From Microcyclospora pomicola (Eukaryota > Ascomycota > Dothideomycetes > Capnodiales), in contig NHNY01000030.1 of the NCBI GenBank assembly GCA_002786065.1, positions 1 to 64,000 of the forward strand: 64,000 bases of DNA. Reading direction: 5' to 3'. Shown here piece by piece: positions 12,051-23,585 of the stretch (position 1 is its first letter; the number at the start of each line of letters is the position of its first letter). The translations under genes and the position numbers were made by a program. A model generated the notes under the pieces. It did not search any database. It was not told where the DNA came from and saw only the letters and a list, made by a program, of their open reading frames with translations.

Positions 12051-12910
12051 CGAAATGGTTTCTGCTTGGAAGAAGTCGTGGAATGGGATTCCCATCTACA
12101 GACGTGACTCGCGATTGGGAGCAATGCAAGCACATCGGCAGACGACTTCTGCAAGGAAGGATCTGGACATGAACCCGGCAGGGTCTGGAACCAATTGATT
12201 TGAAGATCGTGTAATCCCATTTGCACTGGATCCAGCTAGAGCCCGGACAGTCACCCATTAGAGAAGTTTCCCGACTTTGAAACACGAGCGAAGGGTTGTA
12301 CAACAGGAGACGGAAGACTGTATATAACGAAGGCTATGCCTGGCGCAAGAACGGGGCGCATGGAAGGTTGATATTTTGCCTGGTACAGAGCTTCTTCGGC
12401 TCGCCTCGCGGGTAAGGTATTTCTCAACTCTGATCACTTGAAATGTATCAATATATCTAGACCCTCTCGATAAAACTCCTCCGATCAGGCTTTCTGCCTC
12501 GCCACTGAGCCTCCTCTGCTGCTATATCTTTGCTTCCTCGAGAAGAATTCAGAATACGCCTGGGACCATGAAGTCCTCAAGCATCGTTCCATTACGAAAT
12601 TCAATTGTCGACCGATCCGGGGAAAGTGTCTGCGCGGGCCGGGTATATGATGAACGAGTCTTGACGGCCTAGAGGGACTGTATTGGTTTGAGCCTCAAGT
12701 GCTGGATAGTTCTTCCACTACGGAGATGTAGCAAGGTCTTGCCAAACGTCCTGTAGAATGTAATAATCAAAGCACATCCTTAAAAGCTGACGGTCCTGAA
12801 CATCCACAGACATCATGATACCATGACTCCACGCAGGGCCGATGTAGAGGCAAGCCCTCACAAGCCAGTCGTCGAGATGTCGTCTGAAAGTCGGGTCACA
12901 TTCCACCGGT
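12051..12910. other. Convergent intergenic, no gene seen
   Basis: Between the 3' ends of the 11636-12050 gene and the 12911-13489 gene. Short overlapping frames only, with no motif or repeat recognised. Confidence 0.5.
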
Positions 12911-13489
12911 TCAGCCCATCTCACTCCTCCCGAAAGCTCGATCCATGGCGTCGCCCAGCTCATCCACCTCTGCCGTCTTATTACCACTCTCGTTCGGGTT
13001 CTGGTCGTCCATCAAGTTGACCTGTTCAGCTTTTGCTTCTCGTCCGATCTTTTCAGGCTCCAAGATCTTCTGTTCTCCATCAAGCCAACCCGGCGCTTTA
13101 CGTCTCTTCTCCGCCAGCTCTCGGTCTTTAATCCCTTGCTCCCAATTTCTCACCTTCTCCTCAGCATCTTTGGCTTGCCTTTCGAATTGCGAAAGGAGAG
13201 CCTTGTTCTGTGCAATAATGGTCGATGGATGCGCTGCAAAGTCGCCTGACGGGGAGGTCACGTAGGCTGGAAGCTCTGGATTCGAAGCCGTGGGAGCGGC
13301 ATTGATACTGGAAGGGGGAAGTGTCGACGGGAGAGAAGCGTAGTTGTGCGGTAGGGTCGGAGGTTTGGGAAGATCGATGAATGGGTTGACGCTGAGCGGG
13401 GTTTGTGCTAAGAGAGGATTGGACTCTGCCGATGATATCAGTGTTTGCCATCGCCCCAGCTAATAGTTTTACTTACGATTGTCGTGCAT
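12911..13489 (-). CDS. Uncharacterised 175-residue coiled-coil protein
   Basis: Exons are 13489-13477 and 13425-12911. The tiny first exon encodes MHDN, and splicing over 51 nt (GTAAGT...CAG) makes one open frame of 175 residues. The N-terminal half is Pro/Leu/Ser rich with the short motif NPFIDLPKPPTLP; the C-terminal half is a charged amphipathic helix (from about SQFERQAKDAEEKVRNWEQ) ending in an acidic tail. No catalytic motif, signal peptide or membrane span. The helix suggests a subunit of a larger assembly (inference). The next gene upstream on the same strand, the t-SNARE Tlg1, ends only 157 bases away. I do not recognise the family. Confidence 0.7.
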
Positions 13490-13646
13490 CGTGAGCGTTG
13501 CAAAACGGTGTACTATCCAATATGCCAACCTGATTGTTGCTCATCTCGACAACTCAAGGACGTGAGGTGCAAGCAGGTGCATTCGTCACGTGTGACGCGC
13601 GACCTCCTCCGCGCACTTTGGTAAGGAGTTCCGTCTGTTGAATTCA

Positions 13647-14413
13647 TCATGAGATGAGTATTATCACCAATAACAAAATCAAAGCAAAGATGAGGAATCC
13701 AATGCAACAACTGGAGTATCGATCTGATCACAGAAATGTGTTAGTAATGCTGCATCGGAATCCGTTATATTACCCGGGCACATTGATGACTGACCCTCAT
13801 TCTTCTCGATCACATATCTCATTCTCTTCATCCCGGCGCCCAGTTTGCTTCCTACCCTGTCAGTGATACCGTCTACCTCATCGAGAAGCTCGGCCTGCTC
13901 TTCCAATTCTCTTCCCATGGTATCCGCCTGCTGGCGTAGATTGCCCACAGTCTGGAACACTCCATCTAATGCCTCGTCTTGTTCATGCATGATCTCCATC
14001 TGTCTTTGTTCCTCCCATGCACCGTAGTCATCATCGTCCTCGGCTCCGCCAAACGAATCCGGGTGTGCTAGGTCCGCAGCATGGACAGTCTGCGAAAGCT
14101 GCTGTCGCATAGAAGCCACTTCTTCCCCAACATCTTCCACCAGCTTGCGACGCCGTGACACTTCATCGATCTCGAGTCCATAGCGATATGGATCGCCTTC
14201 TACAGCTTTCACGCTGTCGACCAAATCTTGCAAGTCGTTGCTCAAATCCGTAAGCGTTCCTTCGAGTTCATGTCGCGCTTCCACCAGCTCTGGAGAGGAT
14301 GGCGATGATGCGGATGGGCGGATCCGTAAATATGAGGCGAGAGATGGTCGGCATTGTGCGAGCAAGGCTAGAATATCTGCTTGAGCGGAGAGGAAGGGAT
14401 CCCCTGAGGCCAT
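13647..14413 (-). CDS. TLG1: t-SNARE affecting a late Golgi compartment (Tlg1 / syntaxin-6 like)
   Basis: SNARE for fusion of endosome-derived vesicles with the late Golgi. Exons are 14413-13795 and 13723-13647, giving 231 residues. N-terminal MASGDPFLSAQADI begins the syntaxin-6/Tlg1 three-helix domain. The SNARE heptads run about 140-205 (EQDEALDGVFQTVGNLRQQA onward) and exon 2 supplies the Cys-Cys juxtamembrane pair and one C-terminal span (CCIGFLIFALILLLVIILIS). Without splicing of the 71-nt intron the protein would lack its anchor. The Q-SNARE central Gln fits VFQTV or LRQQ by eye. Good family confidence from domain order, length and tail anchor. Confidence 0.9.
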
Positions 14414-15364
14414 ATTGGGGGATGTAATGGATGATGCTGAAGTGACTAAAGATATCCAGTCAAAAACAGTTCCTGTTATAAGATCCTGCCGTTCATCTCA
14501 TTCCGAAGGGTGTGCTTGAGGTCAATGCGATCGTCTCACTTGTCGATGAATCACGCGTTCTGTTCACGTATTGAAGCTGGCAAAGACATGGCTGATCGCT
14601 GGAGCAATGTTCTGCCTGAGGCGACAACTCAGACCTACAATTGAACTCAAGCACGTACGATATACACCTATTCGACTTCATACCTTTCATGCACCTAGGG
14701 ACAGGAATGTATGCATAACGATTAGCGACGTCTTCGACATTGGCGTCGATGTCCTTGACTCGGTTGCCGTGCACTCTCGTTGCTAGACTGCTGCTGCGCA
14801 GTTTTATGGCGACGAAGCCATACCGTCGATCACTTAGATTACCGCCTGTCCTTCCGTGTGGCCTCAAGGTGTTCACACCTCAATCTCGTATAGAGCGAGA
14901 TCTATGAGTTCATCAACATCTGTATTGGTTGCTTATGGTTGCCATCCTCGCGTCGCTAAGCTATATATATCACAGGTGTGTCCAGTTACGACCTCATTAC
15001 AGCTCATCGGACGAACAGGACCAATATCCAACACGGACACAAGATCACATGATACTTGGAGATTACGCAGCATTACCACGAATATCGATTTGAACGGAGC
15101 ATGGATCTCCTGTGCGAGATTGCTGCTCATATGCTGGGACATTATATCTGTGGCTCGGTGTGAACCTTCACCTCATGAAGTCTGCTTGGTGTGAAATCCA
15201 GACACACACTGATCAGACTAAGAAGATCTTCGTCTCGGTGCGTAGCATCATAAGTCGAGACTAGTGAACGCAGAATCACTACCATACAGGGAGACATGAT
15301 CTGATTCATGTTGATTGCGTACCCGCGTAACCCGAGAGTCTGAGCTAAGCAGTCGGAACTATGC
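14414..15364. other. Intergenic, Tlg1 promoter and P450 3' flank
   Basis: Short frames on both strands without motifs. No RNA gene or repeat seen. Confidence 0.5.
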
Positions 15365-17468
15365 TTACGACTGAACACTCGTGCTCTTGCTCGGATAGTC
15401 TGATCGCCGCTTGGTATGGACGTACAGATTGACAGGCCGGATGAGCTGGAAGAAAGGATCGTACTCCACAGCACTCTCACCCTCCTTGTACCACTGATAT
15501 CGCCATACTAGCTTAAGCAGGAATATCTTGGCTTCCTGCAATGCGAAGTTGAAACCTATACACATCCTCTGGCCAGCAGCAAAAGGTATGTATCTATGGA
15601 ACGGGTTAGCGTGGTCGCCAGTCGCATGATCACCGGAGGACTCACTGATACTTATGTCTGTTTTTCACCTGAGGCGTCTCCCATCGTTCCGTGTCAAAAC
15701 GCTCCGGATTCTCCCAATACTTCGGGTTGTTGTGGATATGATGGAGCGCCGGTATGATGACGTCGTCCTTGCGTATACGATATCCTCCTGGTAAAATACA
15801 ATCGATCCTTGCCGTTCTACCTGGCTGATATGACGGGTTATGTACTCGCTGCACCTCTTTGATATACTTGTCCAGGTATTCCAGCTTTTCGATGAGCTCC
15901 GGGGTAACATCTTGATCATCTGCGAAGTCGTGATCAACAAGCTCTTGCACCAATTTCTCTTGGGCGTCAGGGTACCTGTTAGATCACTACTCGTCAGCAA
16001 GACTTCTCCCGTTTTAAGACACAAGATGCTTCATCATGCTACCACGTCTTTTGGCAGACCTGAAGAGCGACAAGCTCATGGAAAACCAAGTCACTTACGT
16101 CACCATACCGTGAATGAGCCATGAGAGCAGCGTGGACGTCGTAGTGAAGCCTGCGCCATACGAGACTGTCACTGCACCGATGAGGTTCTCCCGCGGCAGC
16201 TTGTCGCCGTTGTTGTCGGTAGCTCTGGCTAGGTAATCTTCCGATTGTGTCAATTCGATACCTCATTCTGGCAATTTCTTGGTGGTACCAACCAATTACG
16301 TTTGCTGAATGAAGTGCAGCGTCCTGCAGGGGAAGGTCTTCGGTTCCCGATGATCTTGCCCTACCAATGGCAGCATCAAGATTGGATTCGATATATTTGT
16401 GGATTTGCCTCAACTTCTCGGGATCCCCAAAGGGCAGACTGGCGTACCAAGAGCCTTACATCGCTGTCAGTCTGCGGTTCTGCGAGCCATTTGCTTACAC
16501 CACATACCTCTGGTCGATATCTTCTTATTTATAGACAGCATTTCAGCCATGGCCATGACCATGCCATGAAGGGGCGCATCTATACTATCGAAATGCCCGA
16601 AATCCATATCGAGCACTAATTTTCCGATTGCCTGTGAGCCCAACTTCAGCATATACTGATAGACATTCCAGGCCTCGTTGCTCTGCTCCAGTTCATCAAA
16701 AATGTGCCACGCACTATTGATGGTCTCGTTCATGACGGGTGCCTAGAGTGCGTAGAAGTCGAGATCAGTACGTGCGCTCTGTGCTCGACGCTCAAACCAA
16801 GGCCGAAAAATCGAACTCAGCATCTTGCTTGACTTACATAATGTCGAACAGCTTTAGGACCGAGAGCTGGAGGGAGATACTTATGCACCAGCTTCCACGC
16901 AGGATTATCCGTGTCAGAAGTGAAGACTCCGGAGAATGGATTGTGAATCGCATGCAAGGGATGATTAGGATTGCTCGAGATGATCTTGGAGAAAAATGGT
17001 GACTCGTTGAACGCGATGGCGGCCAAGTCAGGGTCGTTGCATTGGATCTGCGTCATTCCCATTGTCGTGGTCTGGAATAAAGGACCGTATTTCTCAAAGT
17101 ATCGCCGGTTGTTGCCCAGATGGTCCGGATACACCTCGAAATAGCTGCCTAGAAACGGCATGCCTTTGGGACCCGGTACGTCGCGAACTGGGTGGCCATT
17201 GATGGTGATCGATATCGCCCCCGTGGCCTGCTTGATGTCGTCAAGTGTAGGCAACTGACGTCCCTCAGTTTGATAGCCAATGCCTATACTTGGTCAGACT
17301 GGTGCCGTGGGCTCAAGATTTCTTGGAGCACTTGCCAGCTGGTTCTACGATGGCATATGCTCCTGCAAGACTGGTGCTCAGACTTTCGAGGTCTTGTGCG
17401 TTGGCTATGTCAATCTGGATGCCAGATGATTGCGCATCACCGGCTAGGAAGAAATGCCTGACGTCCAT
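15365..17468 (-). CDS. Cytochrome P450 without membrane anchor, BM3-like haem domain
   Basis: Haem monooxygenase in seven exons: 17468-17336, 17283-16838, 16742-16508, 16454-16293, 16237-16099, 15975-15652 and 15593-15365, giving 555 residues. There is no transmembrane anchor. Instead an ~80-residue N-terminal extension precedes PGPKG (81-85), and the haem-domain style (PDLAAIAF, FTSDTDNPAWKLVHKYLPPAL) recalls CYP102/CYP505 haem domains, but the protein ends after the haem region with no reductase. ExxR is in KEVQR, the PERF region is FDTERW, and the haem Cys is C491 in FAAGQRMCIG. The I-helix reads YGAGFTTTS: the acid normally preceding the conserved Thr is Thr. Intron 1 (17284-17335) has a GC donor (GCAAGT) and is the only way to join the ATG exon to the core in frame. 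A cytochrome b5/b5 reductase gene lies divergently upstream and may supply electrons. Confidence 0.88.
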
Positions 17469-18127
17469 GTTGTGTCCAAAAGCTCTCTCGATCGTCCCAG
17501 TTGAGCGAGGGAGGCTTGAGTTCGTGATTATACCCCAAGTATACTACGCTGGAGGCGACGAGCTTATCATGACATCCCGCCTCGAGGAAGAGCTTCCACC
17601 TATCCATTTTTGAAGTGGCAGCGAGTACGAGCGCTGACCTGATCAATGCCTGTGGTGCGTAATGATAAACAAGACATTATCACGTTTAATGTTGCATAAG
17701 CTAGCAAGCCCTGATATTGTGAGAGCTGACGCACTTGCTTGGGCGATAGACTTAGGTAAGGTCAGTAATGGGTAACAGTGATGAGCAATCTTTCTTTCCT
17801 ACCGTCAGACCATTTGTTGGTCCACAGCCCATGCATTCAGAGCAGATAACTAACACACATGTGCATGTGCTTACATGTACTTACAGATGGCGCTGTTAGC
17901 CCCCCTTCATGCAAGCCTGATGACAGATACAGGACTCTCGTCAGTTTTACTTTACATCCCTGTCGCAGACGATTCGTTAGCACGTGCAACGAGAACGTCG
18001 CTAACCTAGTTGTACAAGTAAGAAACCTCGTCGACACTCCCGGCTCGTAGGAGATTCTCCTTTCTCGAGTGTTGCGATTCCATTGACAGCGTCACGTAGC
18101 ACAAGATTGCTCTTTTCTGGAAACATT
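17469..18127. promoter_or_regulatory. Divergent promoter P450 / cytochrome b5 reductase fusion
   Basis: A 659-base head-to-head interval between the P450 (minus) and the b5/b5 reductase gene (plus), so co-regulation is likely (inference). No Zn2Cys6-type palindrome or TATA box could be singled out. Confidence 0.5.
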
Positions 18128-19754
18128 ATGGATCACGGGCCTGAGCGCAAAGAGCTGAAGGCTCAATGGAAGACGGATGCGAAAGTTCCGACACTGGACA
18201 TGAGTGAAGTTGAAAAACACAAGACCAAAAAGGATTTATGGATAGTGATCCACGGAAAAGGCATGTATGTCACGATAGGTTGTGGCTTTCTCGGCAGCTG
18301 ACTTGGAGCAGTGTACAATGTGTCGGAATATCTGAAGGATCACCCTGGCGGCCCAGAGACGCTCATCGAGTGCGCTGGCAAGGACGCCACAAGCGACTAC
18401 GAAGCAGTAGGCCATTCTGAAGATGCGCGAGAGATTATGAATCCATTCTTGGTTGGGGAGATTGAGCAGTCTCAAGAGCCTGCAAAGTCTCGACCTGCTG
18501 CCTTGCCGCAGATCGTTGCCCCAATATCGCCTGCACCAGGACCAGCAAGCAAGAGCACAAGTAGGACGATGATTACGTTGCCGCAGATTGAACTGGCAGC
18601 CACTTCGGTGACGATTATTGGGCTCGTGTGGTTCCTGCATTCGTCAAGTACTGGCACGCACCAGTCCTCGTCATCGACATCTGATCATCATTCCACTGGA
18701 GGCTTCACGTACGGCTTCGCTCTCGCGAGCGCAGTGTTCGCCGCTGTCGGAGGTATGGCGTTCCGATATCTGTCCAAGTCGCTGGAGATGGGACGTGCAT
18801 TCACCAGCTACCCATCTCATGTTCCGGTGTCCAACGTCGTGGCTCCGATTGACGGCGGGAGAGGTGTACTTACGAAGTCCGAATACCAAACATTCCCGCT
18901 GATCCGAAAAGACGAACTTGCCAAGGACATTTTCCGATTTGTCTTTGCACTCCCCAAGCAGAACTCCGTACTAGGCCTGCCGACCGGTCAACATGTAGCC
19001 ATTCGTGGATATTGGGACGATGAGACCGGCCATCATACCGTCGTGAGATCGTACACGCCAGTCTCCAACAACTCTGACCGTGGTAGACTGGAGCTTCTGG
19101 TCAGGTGCTATCCAGACGGCCAGCTGACTGGGCGGTATCTCTCACACCTGAACGTTGGTGACGGTGTGGAGTTTCGTGGTCCAACAGGAGTAATGAAATA
19201 CCGCAAAGGTCTCAGCCAGCAGATTGGTATGATCGCGGGCGGGACCGGCATTACCCCAATGTCAGTATCTTCGCCGCTCGCACAGCAACGCTGTTGTTTT
19301 GCGGGGTTTGAGCTGATGTGATGTCTAGGTACCAGCTCATCCGTGTGATCTGCGAAGACAAGACCGACAACACTCAGGTCAGCCTGGTATACGCCAATCG
19401 TTCTGAGGATGACATCCTCATGCGGAAACAGCTGGACCATTTTGCCGCGAGCTCGGGACAATTCAAAGTATACTATGTGCTTGACAATCCCCCAAAGTCA
19501 TGGAATGGAGGCACAGGTTACGTCAATAAGCAAATGATTCAGCAACAGCTGCCCGCGGTGTCGAACGGTAAGCCTGGTTTGGTATTTACTGTCTATGAGA
19601 TGCATTGAGGACTGACGGAGAACTCGCAGATACTAAGATGCTTTTGTGTGGGCCTCCAGGCATGGTCAATGCTGCGAAGAAGACGTTGGTGGAGCTGGGT
19701 TTCCAGGCGCCGGGTGCAGTGTCCAAGCTGGCGGATCAGATCTTCTGTTTCTGA
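18128..19754 (+). CDS. Cytochrome b5 / NADH-cytochrome b5 reductase fusion
   Basis: One-chain electron-transfer protein. Exons are 18128-18260, 18312-19260, 19329-19567 and 19630-19754, giving 481 residues. Residues about 22-98 form a cytochrome b5 domain with axial His H55 in HPGG and H79 in AVGHSED. A linker with two hydrophobic stretches (LAATSVTIIGLVWFL and GFALASAVFAAVGGMAF) suggests membrane anchoring. The reductase part has the FAD motif RSYT (290-293), GGTGITPM (354-361) and the NADH motif CGPPGM (447-452). Intron 1 (18261-18311) uses a GC donor; only this join restores the b5 strand HGKVYNVSEYL. It lies divergent to the P450 at 15365-17468 and could be its NADH-dependent partner; desaturases or other P450s are alternatives. 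Confidence 0.93.
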
Positions 19755-20654
19755 GCCACACGACCGGAGCGCTCACTGTGCTACGTAAGGCTGCTCGGAG
19801 GATGTTGCGACACATTCGAGGCCAAGGATCTCGCTGGTGTAGATGTGTTCAGAGCGTACGAACGGGTGTTTAGGTCGATTTTACATAGTTCTAGTACCAT
19901 AATCGCAATCTAAATAGTCCTCATAGAAAGGCAATTCATGTTCGCGCCCGTGGACTCTCCTTTGCTTTGTTTTAGACCATGGCTCATGAAATTCTGCTTA
20001 CATCTTCCTCACACACACTATCAGATCCGGCACAGCTGTTCCGAACATATCATTCCGTGTTACTAAGGGCCTGTGCCGATTTGCGTAGAAGTCCAATGCA
20101 CGATCCATGTTGGGGGCGGGTTGCTGCTTCCGATTCAATGCTCCCCGTCATTGTAGTAAGCGCATGATGAGTCGATGACCAAGAACGCCATTTACAATGG
20201 CATGCGTGAGATGTACTGTCAGCGAGCAATAAGAGTGATGTGAGCTGTCCTGCGTCCCGGAGGTCCGGAGGTCCCGGGCAAATGTACGATGCAGAGCTAC
20301 GGGTAGCGCCGGCAGTCGACGGTGTACCTTACCTTATTCCATTGTCATCCCTGCAAGATGCTTAGGCATCGCGTGCAACTGTGTCAAGCATGCTGTAATA
20401 CTGTGGTCTGAAGAATGAACCCTGCAGTAGGCCGCTGAGATGAGCATCTCTGCCTTACCAAACCACATGACAAGTGCGTTTGGTCGTGATCTGTCATGAT
20501 ATTGGCAGTCTTTGCTTCGCTGGTAGAAGGTTTTCGCAAGGGGCAATAGTGCCCCCGACATATATCAGACACATCGGAGAGCATGAGCTCAGCGATGCTG
20601 AATACGTGCTCCTGCCTGATATTCTCATTGACAAACCTGTGACGCTGTAGCAAC
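19755..20654. other. Intergenic upstream of fusion copy A
   Basis: No gene recognised. It holds the palindromic double CGG/CCG motif at 20258-20277, listed separately. Confidence 0.5.
20258..20277 (+). promoter_or_regulatory. Candidate Zn2Cys6 binding site, tandem CGGAGGTCC
   Basis: CGGAGGTCCG (20258-20267) overlaps a second CGGAGGTCCCGG (20266-20277), i.e. inverted CGG half-sites spaced by four and six bases, about 380 bases before the start of fusion copy A. The same 10-mer lies upstream of the Zn2Cys6 gene at 43449. Inverted CGG triplets are the usual target of Zn2Cys6 factors; binding is inference. Confidence 0.4.
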
Positions 20655-22988
20655 ATGAGCAATTGGCAACCTCCGACAAATTGGCAGACTCGGCCAGTGG
20701 TGGTTTTAGGGTCAGTGCTGTTTCCAGGGTACGGCCGTGGATAGCTGGCTGATATCGTTGTACTCCTACAGTGGAGGTGTCCTTGGCCGCCGTATCGCAG
20801 CCTGCTGGGCATCTGGTGGCTGGCCGGTCCGCATACGTGACCCTTCTGGAAGTCAAAGGCAGCAGGCCATCGAGTACCTCAAGACGGACATCGGTCTATA
20901 CACAGCCACGACCGGAAAACAGCCTGGAACTTGTGAAGTTTTCGAAGACTTGGCAGCAGCTGTCAAAGATGCATGGCTCGTTGTTGAGGCGGTTCCGGAG
21001 AAGCTAGACTTGAAGATCGCAACCTTCGCAGATCTCGAGCGATTGGCACCGACAGATGCGATTCTGGCCAGTAATTCTTCGTCCTACAAATCGGGCGAAC
21101 TAATCACGAAAGTATCAGAGGAGACAAAGAAGCGCGTGCTGAACACACACTACATGGTGAGAGAACGATAACGCTCCCAGGTTTGGTATGAGAGTTCCGA
21201 TAAAGTGCTCACCATGTCCCAACAGATGCCACCGGAGACACTTGTGGTCGAATTGATGGTAATCGGTGTCAGCGTGTTGCGTTAATTAGCTTACTAATTC
21301 TAGGCAGACTGATGGTCACACCTCCAAGGAAATCCTGGACTTCATGTTCGAGCGACAAAAGGATGCTGGCACTCATCCCATCATCGCATGGAAGGAATCT
21401 ACTGGGTTCGTGTTCAACCGCATCTGGGCAGCAATTAAGCGGGAGACCTTGGGCGTGTTGAGAGAAGGCGTTTCCTCGCCAGCAGAAGTCGACCGAGTAT
21501 TCAGGGAGATGTACGGAGCCAAAGCTGGTCCTTGTCGAATGATGGATAACATTGGTCTCGACACCGTTACCTTGATCGAGGAGCATTACGTCAAGGAAAG
21601 AAGCCTACCACGCGAGCATCTGGATTGGCTGGAAACGCATTACACCGATGCTGGAAAGCTGGGGAAGAAAAGCGACAAAGGCGGCTTGTATCCGGTCCCC
21701 GAAGCTGGATCCAAGACTAAGATTGTACTTTTGAATATCGGCATGGCGGAGAGGTTCAATTCGGTTGAAACACTACAAGCACTAGCGCATCGCGGCCAAA
21801 TCCTAGTCTTCGACCCTGACTCAGGTAGGACCGCGGCTGAGCTGGTCGGCGGTGAAAGTATGCCAGATGGAGTGTGAGTGCCTCTCAGAACATGTGCCCT
21901 TGGAGACATGAACCGTTCTGACGCAGTGATGAATTCATTCAGAGATATCTCCGCAGCCACCGGTCGTATGTATTGGACAGACATGGTATGTCGCCGCGCA
22001 CCATAATTACAATTTTGATGCCGAAAGACACCACATGCTAACGTCCGGCAGGGAAGTCCCAAGGCCAATGATGGGACCGTCTGGTCGAGTAAGTTGGACG
22101 GCTCAGACATACAACCGCTTGTGGCGAAAGGCCAGGTTCACACTCCGAAGCAGTGTGTCATAGATCAAACGGCCAACAAGCTCTATTTCTGCGATCGCGA
22201 AGGTCTGCGTGTCCATCGCGTGAATCTTGATGGGTCCGAGCATGAGATTCTGATCGAAACCGGCGACTTCCATATTCCAGAGCAAACCACGGATCAAACG
22301 AGGTGGTGTGTCGGCATCGCCGTGTCGAGAAAGCTGGGCAAGTTCTTTTGGACACAAAAGGGCCACTCCAAAAGCTCGGAAGGTCAAATATTTGCTGCGA
22401 GCATTGAAATGCCAAAAGGTCTCGGATTATCGTCGCTTCCAATTTCAGAGAACAAACATACTGATTCTCGTTTCTAGGTGCAACGGCAGCTAATCGTCGT
22501 GACATCGAGGTGATCATGACCGGACTTCCTGAGCCGATCGATCTCGAGTTTGATGATGAAGACGGAGCACTCTTCTGGACAGACGCAAGTTACACATGTC
22601 GTACCGCATTCGCTCAATCAAATGCTTACGTTTGAATAGCGAGGTGAATTGCCATTAGGCAATACCCTGAACAAGAAGCATCTCGTCGGAGAGCCTCCAG
22701 AGCCTGAAAAGGCACTTGGCCGTCAGATCCTCGCACAAGGATTTGGAGAGGCGATTGGCCTGAAGCTCGACAAACAGAGGAAAATCATGTGGGGTGAGTA
22801 TTCATTACAGCGGCCGCAGCTGACATGGTGTTGTTGATATTGGGATGAGTCTCTAACACCTGCCTTGAACAGTGACTGATATATCTGGCCGCTTGTGGAA
22901 GTGTGACCCGTTTACAGCGTCGAAGAAAGAAAAGGTCTATGAAGCTGATAACAAAGCTTTCACCGGCGTCGCATTCTACAGGGAGTGA
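20655..22988 (+). CDS. HCDH-YWTD fusion, copy A
   Basis: Nine exons (20655-20710, 20772-21156, 21226-21258, 21308-21873, 21943-21985, 22052-22418, 22478-22584, 22640-22793, 22873-22988) give 608 residues. Residues about 15-300 are a 3-hydroxyacyl-CoA-dehydrogenase-type enzyme: NAD motif GGGVLG, KDAWLVVEAVPEKL, and likely catalytic Ser (ASNSSS), His (NTHYM), Glu (VVELM) and Asn (GFVFNR). The second half is a beta-propeller-like region with RMYWTDM, KLDGSDI, KLYFCDREGL, VNLDGSE, FFWTQKG, ALFWTD and GRLWKCD, i.e. LDL-receptor class B (YWTD) type repeats. No signal peptide, so probably intracellular. Intron 7 (22585-22639) has a GC donor. The paralogue at 40612-42737 agrees through both halves. 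Substrate unknown; the partner set suggests a beta-hydroxy acid or its CoA ester. Confidence 0.87.
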
Positions 22989-23585
22989 GAAGACCTTAGA
23001 ACCGATCACTTGGTAGTTTGGCTACAAGTATCGAGCCTCTTCGGAGTAGGATTAGACTTGATCTTGGTTTTATGAGTTACATTCGCATATGCGTAACGAC
23101 CTGAACGATTACTAGTATCCGATGTTGAGTTTCATTTCGATTTAGCCCCTCACTGTTTTCAAATGCTGCTTTCATCGAACGGTCCGAGTACGCCCCATTT
23201 ATAAAGGGCGGAGTGCTAGACGTTTGTTCTCAGCAGTTTGTCAACTTCGTCTACACAAGCTGTACTGCGGCAGGCCCGAGAGCTAGATTGTTGTGAGAAC
23301 ATGTAGTTCCGCTCTTCAGTAATTCAGATATCATAGATCACCTGTATCTCCTACTGGGATTCGCAATAGTAGTAGACTGAACGCTTTAGAGCTCGCGATG
23401 TTCAAGTTCGAACAGTCTGCCATAGCCACCACTCAGAGTGGGGAGATCTTTCATACTGTTCCAAGCATTCGTTCGTCTCCATAAGATCCAAGCCTCTTGA
23501 TATAAACTGGACGAGTACGTGATCTACCGATTATGTAGTCAAGCTCTATAGTCGGCCGAACAATAATGGTAGGAGCGGGAGGTTT
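22989..23585. other. Convergent intergenic, no gene seen
   Basis: Between the 3' ends of fusion copy A and the carnitine-dehydrogenase-like copy A. No motif or repeat recognised. Confidence 0.5.

Noticed and set aside
15365-17468. Self-sufficient P450-reductase fusion
   Set aside because: Haem domain resembles BM3-type enzymes, but a stop follows about 65 residues after the haem Cys and no FMN or FAD domain is downstream.
17437-17646. Minus-strand frame of 69 residues read as a separate gene upstream of the P450
   Set aside because: Its 3' part is a frame-shadow of the P450 first exon that begins at ATG 17468 and joins by a GC-AG intron; the rest has no motif.
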